A DNA stretch of 64,000 nt from an uncultured Oscillospiraceae bacterium. GTDB lineage: Bacteria > Bacillota > Clostridia > Oscillospirales > Oscillospiraceae. The DNA is taken from positions 1-64,000 of the forward strand of contig CANRNU010000011.1 of NCBI GenBank assembly GCA_947632005.1, written 5' to 3'. The notes below the pieces were generated by a model. That model was not told where the DNA came from. It saw only the letters and a program-made list of their open reading frames with translations, and made no database searches. Both the position numbers and the translations under genes were made by a program. This document shows positions 43,719 through 53,199 of the stretch, piece by piece. Numbering within the stretch: position 1 is the first letter of the stretch; each line of letters opens with the position of its first letter.

Positions 43719-45925
43719 AGATACAGGTAGCGGAGAGCGCCGGGTTCTGCTTTGGGGTGGACCGGGCGGTGAGCATGACGGAGCAGGCGCTGGCCGGGGA
43801 GAACGGCTGCTGGAGCCTGGGCGAGCTCATCCACAACCGGGACGTGGTGGAAAAGTTTCGCTCCATGGGCCTGCGCGTGGCCCAAACGGCGGAGGACGTC
43901 CCCGCCGGAGCAAGCGTCATCATCCGCTCCCATGGGGTGTCCCGGGCCGAGATGGAGACGCTGAAGGCCAAAAACTGCCGCATCGTGGACGCTACATGTC
44001 CCAAGGTCTCCCGCATCCATCGGATCGTGGAGCGGGCCGGGGCGGCGGGCCGTCAGGTGGTGGTCTTCGGCGAGCCGGACCACCCGGAGGTGCAGGGGAT
44101 ATGCGGCTGGTGCCAGGGCGCCGTGGTGGTCCGGAGCATGGAGCAATTTACCGCGTGGGCACAGGCCGGCGGCATCGACGAAAACGCGCCTCTCACTGTG
44201 GTATTTCAGACCACTTCCAACAAGGAAATTAGTGAACAAACTATTAATTTACTAAAAAAAGTATATACAAATGCCGAGTTATTTGCTACAATATGCGATG
44301 CTACGAGTATTAGGCAAAATGAGGCCAGACAGCTTGCCGCGTCATGTGACGCCGTCGTGGTGGCAGGCGGACGGCACAGCGCAAACAGCATCCATTTGGC
44401 GGAGATCTGCCGGGAGAGCTGCGGGCGCGTGCTGTTCGTGGAGAACGCGGACGAGCTGGATGTACAAGCTCTTACAGGGTGCGCATCCGTCGGCGTGACT
44501 GCCGGCGCCTCAACGCCCTCGTGGATAATTAAGGAGGTAGTAAGCAAAATGAACGAGCCTGAGATCCTGAAAGAAGAACCCGTCGTGGAGGAGGCCCCTG
44601 AGGCGGAAGAGGTCCCCGTGGAGGAAGCGCCTGCTGCGGTGGAGGAAGCCCCCGCGGCGGAAGAGGCTGCTCCGGCAGCCGAAGAAGCTCCGGCGGCGGA
44701 GGAAGCCCCGGCGGAGAACGCTGAGAAATCCTTTGACCAGATGCTGGAGGATTCCATCCGTACCATCCACAACGGCGATACCGTCACCGGCACCGTGGCG
44801 GCCATCGGCTCGACCGAGATCACCATCGACCTGCCCACGAAGCACTCCGGATACATATCCGTATCCGAGTTCACCAACGACAAGCCTGGCGTGGACATCA
44901 ACGATCTGGTGAAGGTCGGCGATGAGATCCAGGCGTCTGTGGTGCGCGTCAACGACGTAGAGGGCACGGTGCAGCTGTCCAAGCGCCGCCTGGACGCGGC
45001 CAAGAGCTGGACCGATGTAGAGGCGTCCTATGAGGACGGCACGGTCCTGGAGGGCAAGGTCTCCGAGGAGAATAAGGGCGGCGTGGTCATCAATCTGAAG
45101 GGCATCCGCGTGTTTATTCCCGCCTCTCAGACTGGCCTGGGCCGGGACGTGCCCATGAGCGAGCTGGTGGGCAAGACCGTCCGCTTCCGCATCACCGAGG
45201 TCAACCGCGCCCGCAAGCGCGTGGTTGGCTCCATCCGCAGCGTCACGGCCCGGGAGCGCCGGGAGAAGGCCGAGAAGGTCTGGGCCGAGATCGAAAACGG
45301 CAAGGTCTATCAGGGCACGGTGAAGAGCATGACCTCTTACGGCGCCTTCGTGGACATCGGCGGCGTGGACGGCATGGTCCATGTGTCCGAGATCAGCTGG
45401 GAGCGCATCCGCAAGCCCGAAGACGTGCTGAGCGTGGGGCAGGAGGTCGAGGTCTATGTCATCAACTTCGACCCCGAAAAGCGGAAGATCTCCCTTGGCT
45501 ACCGCAAGGCAGAGGACAACCCCTGGCTGAAGTTCACCAGCGCGTACAAGACCGGTGACGTGGCCAACGTGAAGATCGTGAAGCTGATGCCCTTCGGCGC
45601 GTTTGCCGAGGTCGTGCCTGGCGTAGACGGTCTCATCCACATCTCCCAGATCGCCAACCGCCGCATCGGCAAGCCCGATGAGGTGCTGACCGTGGGCCAG
45701 GAAGTGGACGCCAAGATCACGGCCATCGACGAGGAGAAGCAGAAGATCAGCCTGAGCATCCGCGCTCTTCTTGAGCCGGAACCGGCTCCTGCCCGCCGCC
45801 GTGAGGTCGTGGAGCCCGAGCCCGAGGACGATGAACCCGAAGGCGACGCGCTGGTCTATGAGGTCTCCGCCACCGGCGAGGCCACCGGCGTGGCCCCCGA
45901 GGCCGACGAGGTCCCCGAGGAATAA
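43715..45925 (+). CDS. ispH-rpsA: Fused 4-hydroxy-3-methylbut-2-enyl diphosphate reductase / ribosomal protein S1
   Basis: The 736-aa bifunctional protein starts at ATG 43715, 7 bases after GGAGG. Residues about 1-277 are IspH, the last MEP-pathway enzyme, with all three [4Fe-4S] cysteines C12, C95 and C194. After an acidic Glu/Ala/Pro linker (about 285-335), four S1 RNA-binding domains follow at about 352-420, 440-505, 527-600 and 611-685, then an acidic tail. Such fusions are known in Clostridia. Two oddities are an AT-rich stretch inside the IspH part (about 44215-44330) and a strong internal ribosome-binding site with ATG at the domain junction. Confidence 0.95.
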   Translation: MKIQVAESAGFCFGVDRAVSMTEQALAGENGCWSLGELIHNRDVVEKFRSMGLRVAQTAEDVPAGASVIIRSHGVSRAEMETLKAKNCRIVDATCPKVSRIHRIVERAGAAGRQVVVFGEPDHPEVQGICGWCQGAVVVRSMEQFTAWAQAGGIDENAPLTVVFQTTSNKEISEQTINLLKKVYTNAELFATICDATSIRQNEARQLAASCDAVVVAGGRHSANSIHLAEICRESCGRVLFVENADELDVQALTGCASVGVTAGASTPSWIIKEVVSKMNEPEILKEEPVVEEAPEAEEVPVEEAPAAVEEAPAAEEAAPAAEEAPAAEEAPAENAEKSFDQMLEDSIRTIHNGDTVTGTVAAIGSTEITIDLPTKHSGYISVSEFTNDKPGVDINDLVKVGDEIQASVVRVNDVEGTVQLSKRRLDAAKSWTDVEASYEDGTVLEGKVSEENKGGVVINLKGIRVFIPASQTGLGRDVPMSELVGKTVRFRITEVNRARKRVVGSIRSVTARERREKAEKVWAEIENGKVYQGTVKSMTSYGAFVDIGGVDGMVHVSEISWERIRKPEDVLSVGQEVEVYVINFDPEKRKISLGYRKAEDNPWLKFTSAYKTGDVANVKIVKLMPFGAFAEVVPGVDGLIHISQIANRRIGKPDEVLTVGQEVDAKITAIDEEKQKISLSIRALLEPEPAPARRREVVEPEPEDDEPEGDALVYEVSATGEATGVAPEADEVPEE
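44264..44292 (+). promoter_or_regulatory. Candidate internal promoter for the S1 part
   Basis: TATACA at 44264-44269 and TACAAT at 44287-44292 with 17-bp spacing, inside the AT-rich island of the ispH coding region, about 255 bp before the internal start at 44549. It matches the consensus at 4 of 6 and 5 of 6 positions. This is a prediction only. Confidence 0.35.
44531..44551 (+). promoter_or_regulatory. Internal ribosome-binding site and in-frame ATG at the IspH-S1 junction
   Basis: AAGGAGGT at 44531-44538 is a full Shine-Dalgarno match, followed 11 bases later by an in-frame ATG at 44549 (codon 279). Initiation here would give a 458-aa stand-alone S1 protein beginning MNEPEILKEE. Confidence 0.7.
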
Positions 45926-45937
45926 AATAACAGCAAC

Positions 45938-45974
45938 AAGAAAAAACAAGGGGCACTGCCCCTTGTTTTTTCTT
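45938..45974. terminator. Bidirectional terminator between rpsA and recG
   Basis: A 17-bp stem (45938-45954 with 45958-45974) with A-rich left and T-rich right arms, so it can terminate both the forward ispH-rpsA and the reverse recG transcripts. Confidence 0.9.
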
Positions 45975-45992
45975 TTGTGCAGCAATTGTGCA

Positions 45993-48050
45993 TCAATTGA
46001 ACGTATCGGCGTGCAGGTCGAAGAGGGCCGTGATACGTTCCCGCAGGGGCCGGTGCTCCGGCCGCTCCAGAGCCGGGTCCAGAGCAAGGACTGCCTGGGC
46101 CTCCTGCTGGGCCTGCTTCAAGACCCGCATGTCGCCGGAGAGGTCTGCCACATGCATCTCCGGCAGGCCGTGCTGCCGGGAGCCGAAGAAATCGCCGGGG
46201 CCCCGCAGGCGCAGGTCCTCCTCCGATATCCTGAAACCGTCCGAGGTCTTGGTCATGATGTTCAGCCGGGCCTTGGCGTCCGGGGTGTCCGCGTTGGAAA
46301 AGAGCACGCAGTAGCTCTTGTGCCTGCCCCGGCCCACCCGGCCCCGGAGCTGGTGGAGCTGACTCAAACCGAACCGGTCCGCGTTCTCCACGATCATCAG
46401 CGCCGCGTTGGGAACGTCCACGCCTACTTCGATCACCGTGGTGGCCACCAGAATGTCGTACTGCCCCGCGGCGAAGGCCGCCATCACCGTGTCCTTGGCC
46501 TTGCCCTTCATCTTTCCGTGAACGCAGGCCACCCGCAGGTCCGGGAAGACGTCCCGCTGGAGGGTCTTGGCATACGCCTCCGCGCTCTTCATGCCGGCGG
46601 GGAGCTCCTCGTTCTCTTCCACCATGGGACAGACGATGAACACCTGCCGGCCCTGGTCCACCAGCCGGCGGACGAACCGCCAGATGCGCGCCCGCATGTC
46701 CTCTCCCAGGGCGAAGGTGTCCACCTTCTGCCGGCCCGGGGGCAGCTCGTTCAGCACGGAGATATCCAGGTCCCCGTAGATGATGAGCGCCAGGGTCCGG
46801 GGGATGGGGGTGGCGGACATGACCAGCACATGGGGCTTTTCCCCCTTGCCGGCAAGGGCGCTGCGCTGTCCCACGCCGAAGCGGTGCTGCTCGTCGGTGA
46901 CGACCAGTCCCAGATCCCGGAAGGTGACGCCCGCGCTGAGAAGGGCGTGGGTCCCCACCGCCACCTGGGCCAGTCCCGCCTGCAAAAGCTCGTTGGCGCT
47001 GCGCTTTTCCGAGGCTTTCATGGAACCCGTCAGCTTCACCACCCGGATGCCGCAGGGCTCCAAAAGCTGGGTGAGACTGCCGTAATGCTGCTCCGCCAGG
47101 ATCTCCGTGGGGGCCATGAAGGCGGCCTGGAGGCCGTTTTTCGCGCATTGCCAGAGGAGAGCCGCGGCCACCAGGGTCTTGCCGCTGCCCACGTCCCCTT
47201 GCAGCAGCCGGTTCATGGGCGTGCCGGAGGCCATATCGGCCATGGCCTCGTCCACTGCCCGGACCTGGGCGCCTGTGGGACGGTAGGGAAGGGTGGACCA
47301 GAATTCCTCCAGAGGATAGGCCGTCAGCCGGCGCCCGTCACCGGCGGCGCGCTTTTCCCGCATCATGCCCATGGCGGCGGCCAGGACGAACAGCTCCTCG
47401 AATACCAGCCGCCGCCGGGCCTGCTCCAGGGCCTGGTCGTCCCGGGGGAAGTGGATGTTCTCGTAGGCGTACCGAGCCTGGGCCAGCTGCATCCGTTCCC
47501 GGATGGCAGGGGGGAGCACGTCTGGCGCCTGCTCTCCGCAGGCTTCCAGGGTCTGGGCCGCCGCGCTCATCAGGAGCTTTTGGCTGACGCCCGCCGTGAG
47601 CCGGTAGATGGGCAGGATGCGTCCGGTGACCGTGCCCTGCCGGTCCTCCCGCTCGAAGGCGGGATTGACCATGGTCCGGCGGCGGCCGTTGGCGCTGACC
47701 CGGCCGTAGAAGATATACGTCTCTCCGGTCCGGAACTGGCTTTTCAGGTAATTCTGGTTGAAATATGTGATGTCCAGCGAGCCGGTCTCATCCACGGCCC
47801 GGAACTTCAGCAGTTCCATGCCCCGGCGCACAAAGGTCCCCACCGGCGGCGCGGCCACCATGGCCTTGACGCACACCGGCGTCTCCAGGGGCGCCTCCGC
47901 CACGGGATAGAAATGCCGCCGGTCCTCATAGGCCCTGGGGAAATAGCCCAACATGTCCGCCAGGGTCCGGATGCCCAGCTTTTCCAGGGCTTTTGCCCGG
48001 GACTCGCCCACGCCCTTCAGATATCGGATGTTGTCAGTCAGTTCAGCCAT
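45993..48050 (-). CDS. recG: ATP-dependent DNA helicase RecG
   Basis: The 685-aa superfamily 2 helicase remodels stalled forks and branched DNA. The N-terminal wedge/OB domain (about 1-160) includes an HhH-like KGVGESRAKALEKLGI. Walker A GDVGSGKT is near residue 285, the DEQH box near 385, and motif VI QLRGRVGRG near 580. Length is normal for RecG. It is the only gene on the minus strand in this stretch. Confidence 0.96.
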   Translation of the reverse strand: MAELTDNIRYLKGVGESRAKALEKLGIRTLADMLGYFPRAYEDRRHFYPVAEAPLETPVCVKAMVAAPPVGTFVRRGMELLKFRAVDETGSLDITYFNQNYLKSQFRTGETYIFYGRVSANGRRRTMVNPAFEREDRQGTVTGRILPIYRLTAGVSQKLLMSAAAQTLEACGEQAPDVLPPAIRERMQLAQARYAYENIHFPRDDQALEQARRRLVFEELFVLAAAMGMMREKRAAGDGRRLTAYPLEEFWSTLPYRPTGAQVRAVDEAMADMASGTPMNRLLQGDVGSGKTLVAAALLWQCAKNGLQAAFMAPTEILAEQHYGSLTQLLEPCGIRVVKLTGSMKASEKRSANELLQAGLAQVAVGTHALLSAGVTFRDLGLVVTDEQHRFGVGQRSALAGKGEKPHVLVMSATPIPRTLALIIYGDLDISVLNELPPGRQKVDTFALGEDMRARIWRFVRRLVDQGRQVFIVCPMVEENEELPAGMKSAEAYAKTLQRDVFPDLRVACVHGKMKGKAKDTVMAAFAAGQYDILVATTVIEVGVDVPNAALMIVENADRFGLSQLHQLRGRVGRGRHKSYCVLFSNADTPDAKARLNIMTKTSDGFRISEEDLRLRGPGDFFGSRQHGLPEMHVADLSGDMRVLKQAQQEAQAVLALDPALERPEHRPLRERITALFDLHADTFN

Positions 48051-48135
48051 ATGCTGATTTTAACACGGACCGGGAAAAAATACAATTCTCTCACAATGGA
48101 AACGGTATGAGGTCCGACAAATCCGGTTTTGCCGC

Positions 48136-48164
48136 TTGACATTATTTCAACAATGTAATAGAAT
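48136..48164 (+). promoter_or_regulatory. Promoter of the opp operon
   Basis: Perfect TTGACA at 48136-48141 and TAGAAT at 48159-48164 with 17-bp spacing, leaving a leader of about 185 bases before oppA. Confidence 0.7.
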
Positions 48165-48211
48165 AATAATACTTATGACCATGTCTGAGTTTCCGCGTAA
48201 TGTGGCTATTT

Positions 48212-48276
48212 GTCCGCGTGGTGCGGACAGTCCAAAGGGGACCGGTCCCCTTTATGCTTGTATCTCCGATACAAGC
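48212..48276 (+). promoter_or_regulatory. Three consecutive hairpins in the opp leader
   Basis: Hairpin 1 pairs GTCCGC with GCGGAC (48212-48217 and 48223-48228). The second is a perfect 20-bp palindrome (48234-48253, AAAGGGGACC with GGTCCCCTTT). Hairpin 3 pairs GCTTGTATC with GATACAAGC (48256-48264 and 48268-48276). None has a T-tract, so they are not terminators. They lie between promoter and oppA in a 305-bp gap that otherwise shows no gene. I cannot assign them to a known riboswitch class. Confidence 0.6.
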
Positions 48277-48355
48277 AATGGGTATTGTGAACAGCGGGGC
48301 GGGCGCGTCCCGGTTCAGATTAAGTGTATTATTGTATGACGAAGGAGGTCAAACG

Positions 48356-50521
48356 ATGATGAACGCGAAGAGACTGCTTGCTCTTCTCCTGGCCCTGGTC
48401 ATGGCTCTCTCCCTGACCGCGTGCGGCGGCGGCAAGGGTGAGCCCCCCGTAGCTGCTGCAGAGCGTCTGGGCAAGGAGTACGACGAAATGTCTGCGGAGA
48501 TCTATGACGCGGCGTTCGGCGAATTCTACGACTACTATCAGAAAGCCCTGGAGGAGGAGAACGTCTCCACCCGTTGGGCCCTGATGGCCATTTCTGAGGC
48601 GAAGATGCTGGAGTCCGGCGTCATGCTGCCTCTGAGCACCAACGGCGGCATGTATGCCATCAGCCGCGTGGCGCCCTACACCAACTCTCCCTCTCTGTGG
48701 GGCAACGACGAGTACCGCTACTATCAGCGGCTCGTGACCGAGGAGCTCATCACCCATGACGACCGTGAGGCCATGAAGGCTCACTGGGCAGAGACCCACG
48801 GCGACGGCAAATATATCAAGTGGGCCAAGGACTATCTGGAGGACAACGGCTATACCCTGAAGGATGAGTATAACCTGTCCTACGGCGACGATCCTGTCAC
48901 CTGGGACGTGCTGGCCACCTCCCTGCAGGCCGACAGCGAGAAGATCGTCCACACCTACGACGGCCTGATGGAGTATGACGTGGAGAACGTCCTGCAGCCC
49001 GCGCTGGCTGAGAGCTATGAGGTCTCCGACGACGGCCTGACCTACACCTTCCACATCCGCGACGGCGTCAACTGGGTGGATTCCCAGGGCCGTGAGATCG
49101 CCCCTGTCACCGCTGACGACTGGGTAGCCGGCATGCAGCACATGTGCGACGCCATGGGCGGCCTGGAATATCTGGTCCAGGGCATCATCAAGGGCGTCGA
49201 TGAATACATCACCGGCGAGATCACCGACTTCGACGAGGTCGGCGTGAAGGCCAAGGACGAACACACTCTGGTGTACACCCTGGAGCAGCCCACCTCTTAC
49301 TTCATGACCATGCTGAGCTACAGCATCTTTGCCCCCATGTGCCGCTCCTACTACGAGTCCCAGGGAGGCAAGTTCGGCGCGGATTATGACTCCGGTGCGG
49401 ACGACTACAACTACGGCAAGGACCCCGACTCCATTGCCTACTGCGGCCCGTTCCTGGTGACCAGCTGGGTGGAGAAGAACTCCATCGTCTATGAGGCCAA
49501 CGAGTCCTATTGGAACGCCGACGCGGTGAACTTCAAGACCATGACCTGGAAGTTCGACAGCGGCGACGATGCCATGAAGGGTTACAACGATACCATCAGT
49601 TCCGTCATCGACGGCTGCAACCTGACCCCTGCCCGCCTGGAGCAGGCCAAGAAGGATAAGGTGGAGGGCGAGGACGCCACCGTATACGACAAGTATTACT
49701 ACATCTCCAATACCGACGCCACGTCCTTCATGGGCTTCTTCAACCTGGCCCGCGGCACCTGGAGCAACTTCAACGACTCCACTGTCATGGTCTCCACCCA
49801 GACTGAGAAGGACGCTGCCCGCACCTTCGAGGCGATGAACAACGTCCACTTCCGCCGTGCCGTGTGCTTCTCTCTGGACCGTGCCGGCTACAACGCCCAG
49901 GTGGTGGGCGAGGATCTGAAGCTCAACAGCCTGCGTAACTCCTATATCCCCGGCAACTTCGTCACGCTGGAAGAGGATGTGACCGTGGACATCAACGGCG
50001 AGGCCACCGACTTTGCCGCCGGTACCCAGTACGGTGAGATTGTCCAGGCCCAGATCGACGCCGACGGTGTGGCCCTGAAGGTCTATGACCCCGAGGCCGA
50101 CAGCGGCGTTGGCTCCAGTGACGGCTTCGACGGCTGGTACGATCCCGAGGCCGCCAAGGCTGAGCTGGAGATCGCTATTGCGGAGCTGGCTGAGAAGGAC
50201 GTGGAGATCTCCGAGAAGAATCCTATCCACCTGGATCTTCCGTATCCCGACAACAACGAGCAGTACAAGAACCGGGCCAACGCCTTCAAGCAGTCTCTGG
50301 AGGATAGCCTGGGCGGCGCCGTGGTGATGGATCTTGTCGCCGGCAGCAGCTTTGACGACTGGTATTATGCCGGTTACTATCCCACCTATGGCTACGAGGG
50401 CAACTATGACCTGTGCGACGTGTCCGGCTGGGGCCCCGACTACGGCGATCCGCAGACCTATCTGGACACCCTGCTGCCCGAGTACGCCGGCTATATGATC
50501 AAAGCCCTGGGCATCTATTGA
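48356..50521 (+). CDS. Oligopeptide-type ABC transporter substrate-binding lipoprotein
   Basis: The 721-aa protein starts at ATG 48356 (or 48359) behind a perfect AAGGAGGT. A lipoprotein signal ends in LTACGGG, so the mature protein is anchored through its cysteine (about residue 22). An SBP_bac_5 domain follows, with a typical WDVLATSLQADSEKIVHTYDGLMEYD opening and FHIRDGVNWVDSQGR. It is longer than common OppA proteins (about 550 aa). It is the first gene of a five-gene importer operon and is separated from the permease by a GC hairpin, which usually keeps binding-protein expression higher. Confidence 0.93.
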   Translation: MMNAKRLLALLLALVMALSLTACGGGKGEPPVAAAERLGKEYDEMSAEIYDAAFGEFYDYYQKALEEENVSTRWALMAISEAKMLESGVMLPLSTNGGMYAISRVAPYTNSPSLWGNDEYRYYQRLVTEELITHDDREAMKAHWAETHGDGKYIKWAKDYLEDNGYTLKDEYNLSYGDDPVTWDVLATSLQADSEKIVHTYDGLMEYDVENVLQPALAESYEVSDDGLTYTFHIRDGVNWVDSQGREIAPVTADDWVAGMQHMCDAMGGLEYLVQGIIKGVDEYITGEITDFDEVGVKAKDEHTLVYTLEQPTSYFMTMLSYSIFAPMCRSYYESQGGKFGADYDSGADDYNYGKDPDSIAYCGPFLVTSWVEKNSIVYEANESYWNADAVNFKTMTWKFDSGDDAMKGYNDTISSVIDGCNLTPARLEQAKKDKVEGEDATVYDKYYYISNTDATSFMGFFNLARGTWSNFNDSTVMVSTQTEKDAARTFEAMNNVHFRRAVCFSLDRAGYNAQVVGEDLKLNSLRNSYIPGNFVTLEEDVTVDINGEATDFAAGTQYGEIVQAQIDADGVALKVYDPEADSGVGSSDGFDGWYDPEAAKAELEIAIAELAEKDVEISEKNPIHLDLPYPDNNEQYKNRANAFKQSLEDSLGGAVVMDLVAGSSFDDWYYAGYYPTYGYEGNYDLCDVSGWGPDYGDPQTYLDTLLPEYAGYMIKALGIY

Positions 50522-50568
50522 TATCCGGCGCCTGATCCCGGCAAAGGGAAAACGAATCCGATATTGCA

Positions 50569-50596
50569 GGGGGGATGGGGATTTCCCCATCCCCCC
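50569..50596 (+). terminator. Intercistronic hairpin between oppA and oppB
   Basis: Perfect 12-bp stem GGGGGGATGGGG with CCCCATCCCCCC and an ATTT loop. No immediate T-tract, so it is more likely an mRNA stabiliser or weak attenuator downstream of the binding-protein gene. Confidence 0.75.
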
Positions 50597-50624
50597 TGTG
50601 GTATTTTCAGGGAGTGGATAACGA

Positions 50625-52202
50625 ATGGGAAAGTATCTCGTCAAGCGTCTATTGCACGGCGCTGTCTCCATCATCATCGTCGTGGCCATCGTCATGGTGA
50701 TGATCTATTCTATGCTGGACCGGAACCTGGTTTTCGCCAAAGACCCGGTCTATACCCATCAGAGCAACAACTCCAAGACTACCTATATGTACTCCAAATG
50801 GGGTGAGTACGGATATGTAGACTACGCCAACTATGGCGATTTCCTCAACATGCTCGTCCGAAGCGGCGAGATCGACGCCGAGACCAGGGCCGCTGCATCC
50901 CCTCTGGGAACGACAGAGGAGGAAGATTCGGCGCTGACGGCGGAGTATACGGCCAAGTTCCGGGAGTATTATGAATCCCAGGGCTATACGGTCCGGCGGC
51001 TGAATGCGGTCACCCGGGCCGGCGGGCGCGTGGCCGACGGCGGCCAGCAGCAGCTTTTTGCCTATCGGGATGTGCCCCTGCTCACGCGGCTGCTGAAATA
51101 CTTTTCGCGCCTGCTCACGGTTGAAGATGTCAATTATGTGCCCTCCGATGTGGATCTGGGGAAACGGGGCGTGAGCTTCACCCTGTACGATCCCATCTAT
51201 GGCGGCGAGAAGTTCTCGCCTGCCATCATCGGCAATGGCACTTACCATAAATACCTGCTGTACTGCGACGGCAGTTTCCCCTTCATCCATCAGAATATCG
51301 CCTCCATCAATCTGGGTACCAGCTATACGGTCAACAGCGGCGTGGACGTGTTCACGACCATGACCCGCAGCCAGGGCTCTTATGTCCGGTCCAATATCAC
51401 CTACCCGAGCGGTATGGAGGAGTTCAGCGCGGACGACCTGCACACGGCCACCTATATGGCCGGGTCCCTGGAGGCCAACGCCCTGAACGCCAACCGGTTC
51501 ACCGATGATTACACCTATGTGGACACGGTCAAGAGCGGCATGTCCAAAATGGGCTATTCCTTTGTCATCGGCATCATCGCCACGGTCATGGCCTATGTGC
51601 TGGGCCTGCCCATCGGCCTGCTGATGGCCCTTCGGAAGGACAAGTTCATCGACAAGCTAGGGACCCTCTACATCGTGTTCATCATTGCCGTGCCCAGTCT
51701 GGCATACATCTTCCTGTTCAAGGCCATCGGCGGCCAGATCGGTCTGCCCACCACCTTCGATCTGGGGTCCTCCAGCAAGCTCATGTACATCCTGCCCATC
51801 GTGTCTCTGGCCCTGCCGGAGATCGCGAACCTGATGAAGTGGATGCGCCGGTACATGATCGACCAGATGAATTCCGATTATGTGAAATTCGCCCGGGCGG
51901 GCGGCCTGAGCGAGGGGGAGATCTTCTCCAAGCACATCATGAAAAACGCCGCCATCCCCATCGTCCACGGCATCCCCGGCAGCATCCTGTTCGCCATGAC
52001 CGGCGCCATCATCACCGAGCGTGTGTATGTGGTCCCCGGCGCCGGCAACCTGCTCACCGAGGCCATCAACAAGTATGACAACAGCGTCATCGTGGGCGTG
52101 ACCCTCTTTTACGCCGTACTCAGCGTGTTGAGCCTGATCCTGGGCGATATCCTCATGAGCATGGTGGACCCGCGGATATCCTTTACGACAAAGGACAGGT
52201 GA
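50625..52202 (+). CDS. ABC peptide transporter permease (OppB/AmiC-like) with large outer loop
   Basis: The 525-aa permease has a first membrane helix at about 12-30, then an extracytoplasmic insertion of about 260 residues, then five helices from about residue 305 on. The conserved EAA loop (YVKFARAGGLSEGEIFSKHIMKNA) is near 420. Standard OppB is about 310 aa; AmiC-type permeases of Streptococcus also have such a loop, so the extension has precedent. The GGGAGTGG ribosome-binding site precedes ATG 50625. It forms the membrane channel with the OppC-like protein. Confidence 0.92.
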   Translation: MGKYLVKRLLHGAVSIIIVVAIVMVMIYSMLDRNLVFAKDPVYTHQSNNSKTTYMYSKWGEYGYVDYANYGDFLNMLVRSGEIDAETRAAASPLGTTEEEDSALTAEYTAKFREYYESQGYTVRRLNAVTRAGGRVADGGQQQLFAYRDVPLLTRLLKYFSRLLTVEDVNYVPSDVDLGKRGVSFTLYDPIYGGEKFSPAIIGNGTYHKYLLYCDGSFPFIHQNIASINLGTSYTVNSGVDVFTTMTRSQGSYVRSNITYPSGMEEFSADDLHTATYMAGSLEANALNANRFTDDYTYVDTVKSGMSKMGYSFVIGIIATVMAYVLGLPIGLLMALRKDKFIDKLGTLYIVFIIAVPSLAYIFLFKAIGGQIGLPTTFDLGSSSKLMYILPIVSLALPEIANLMKWMRRYMIDQMNSDYVKFARAGGLSEGEIFSKHIMKNAAIPIVHGIPGSILFAMTGAIITERVYVVPGAGNLLTEAINKYDNSVIVGVTLFYAVLSVLSLILGDILMSMVDPRISFTTKDR

Positions 52203-52212
52203 GGTGACAACG

Positions 52213-53181
52213 ATGGATAATCTGAATGAACGTTTTGATATGACCGACGAGGAGCTGTTCGCCCGTGTGGACCACAGCGACCTGGAGTCGGAAAAGATCA
52301 CCGCGCCCCGGTATTCTTACTGGCAGTCGGTGTTTCGGGTGTTCTTCCGGAAGAAGATCAACATCTTCGTCCTGTCCGTGCTGGTCCTCCTGATCCTGTT
52401 TGCATACCTCTATCCCACCTTCACGGAGTATGACCGCTTTGGCAACCTACTCAATTCCACGGCAAAGCATTTGTCACCCTCGGCCGCGATGGAGCAGCTG
52501 GGCAGGAACATCCACTGGATCCTGGGCTCCGGCGGCGCCGGCCAGTCCACCTTCGACGCCGTGTGGACCGGCTCCCGCATCTCCATCTCCCTGGCCTTCA
52601 TCTGCGCCGCCATCAACATGACCATCGGCGTGCTGATCGGGGCCATCTGGGGCTTCTCCAAGCGGGTGGATATCATCATGACTGAGGTGTACAACATCAT
52701 CGGCAACGTGCCCATGCTGCTGTTCATCGCCGTCATGGTCATGCTGTTCACCCCCGGCTTCTGGACCATGGTCCTGGCCCTGACCATCACGGGGTGGATC
52801 TCCATCGCGTACTTTATCCGGACCCAGGTCATCATCATCCGGGACCGGGAGTATAACCTGGCGTCCCGGTGCCTGGGCACCTCCACCATCAAGATCGCCA
52901 TGAAGAACATCCTACCCTTCATGACGAGCGTCATCGTGACCCTGCTGGCCACGGAGATCCCCTCCTACATATCCTATGAGGTGTTCCTGGCGTACATCGG
53001 CATGGGCATGAGCGAGATGAGTCTGGGCCGGCTGATCTTCGAGGCGGAGAGCGCCATGGTCACCCCTGGCTGGGGCTTTGAGTTCTGGAGCCCGGTGGTC
53101 GTGGCATCCATCATCACCGTGGTGTTGTACGTGGTCGGCCAGAACCTGGGCGACGCGTCCGATCCCCGGACCCATATGTAA
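52213..53181 (+). CDS. ABC peptide transporter permease (OppC-like)
   Basis: The product is 322 aa from ATG 52213, six bases after GAGGTG; a GTG at 52204 is inside that site. An N-terminal cytoplasmic stretch of about 50 residues (OppC_N type) precedes the first helix (about 58-78), and five more helices follow. The EAA loop is YNLASRCLGTSTIKIAMKNILP near residue 215. It pairs with the OppB-like permease. Confidence 0.93.
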   Translation: MDNLNERFDMTDEELFARVDHSDLESEKITAPRYSYWQSVFRVFFRKKINIFVLSVLVLLILFAYLYPTFTEYDRFGNLLNSTAKHLSPSAAMEQLGRNIHWILGSGGAGQSTFDAVWTGSRISISLAFICAAINMTIGVLIGAIWGFSKRVDIIMTEVYNIIGNVPMLLFIAVMVMLFTPGFWTMVLALTITGWISIAYFIRTQVIIIRDREYNLASRCLGTSTIKIAMKNILPFMTSVIVTLLATEIPSYISYEVFLAYIGMGMSEMSLGRLIFEAESAMVTPGWGFEFWSPVVVASIITVVLYVVGQNLGDASDPRTHM

Positions 53182-53199
53182 GGGGAGAGGAGAGACGCC

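Noticed and set aside
48136-48339. Possible 67-residue leader protein before oppA
   Set aside because: The frame starts on the -35 box, no ATG in it has a ribosome-binding site, and it runs through three hairpins. A structured leader is the better reading.
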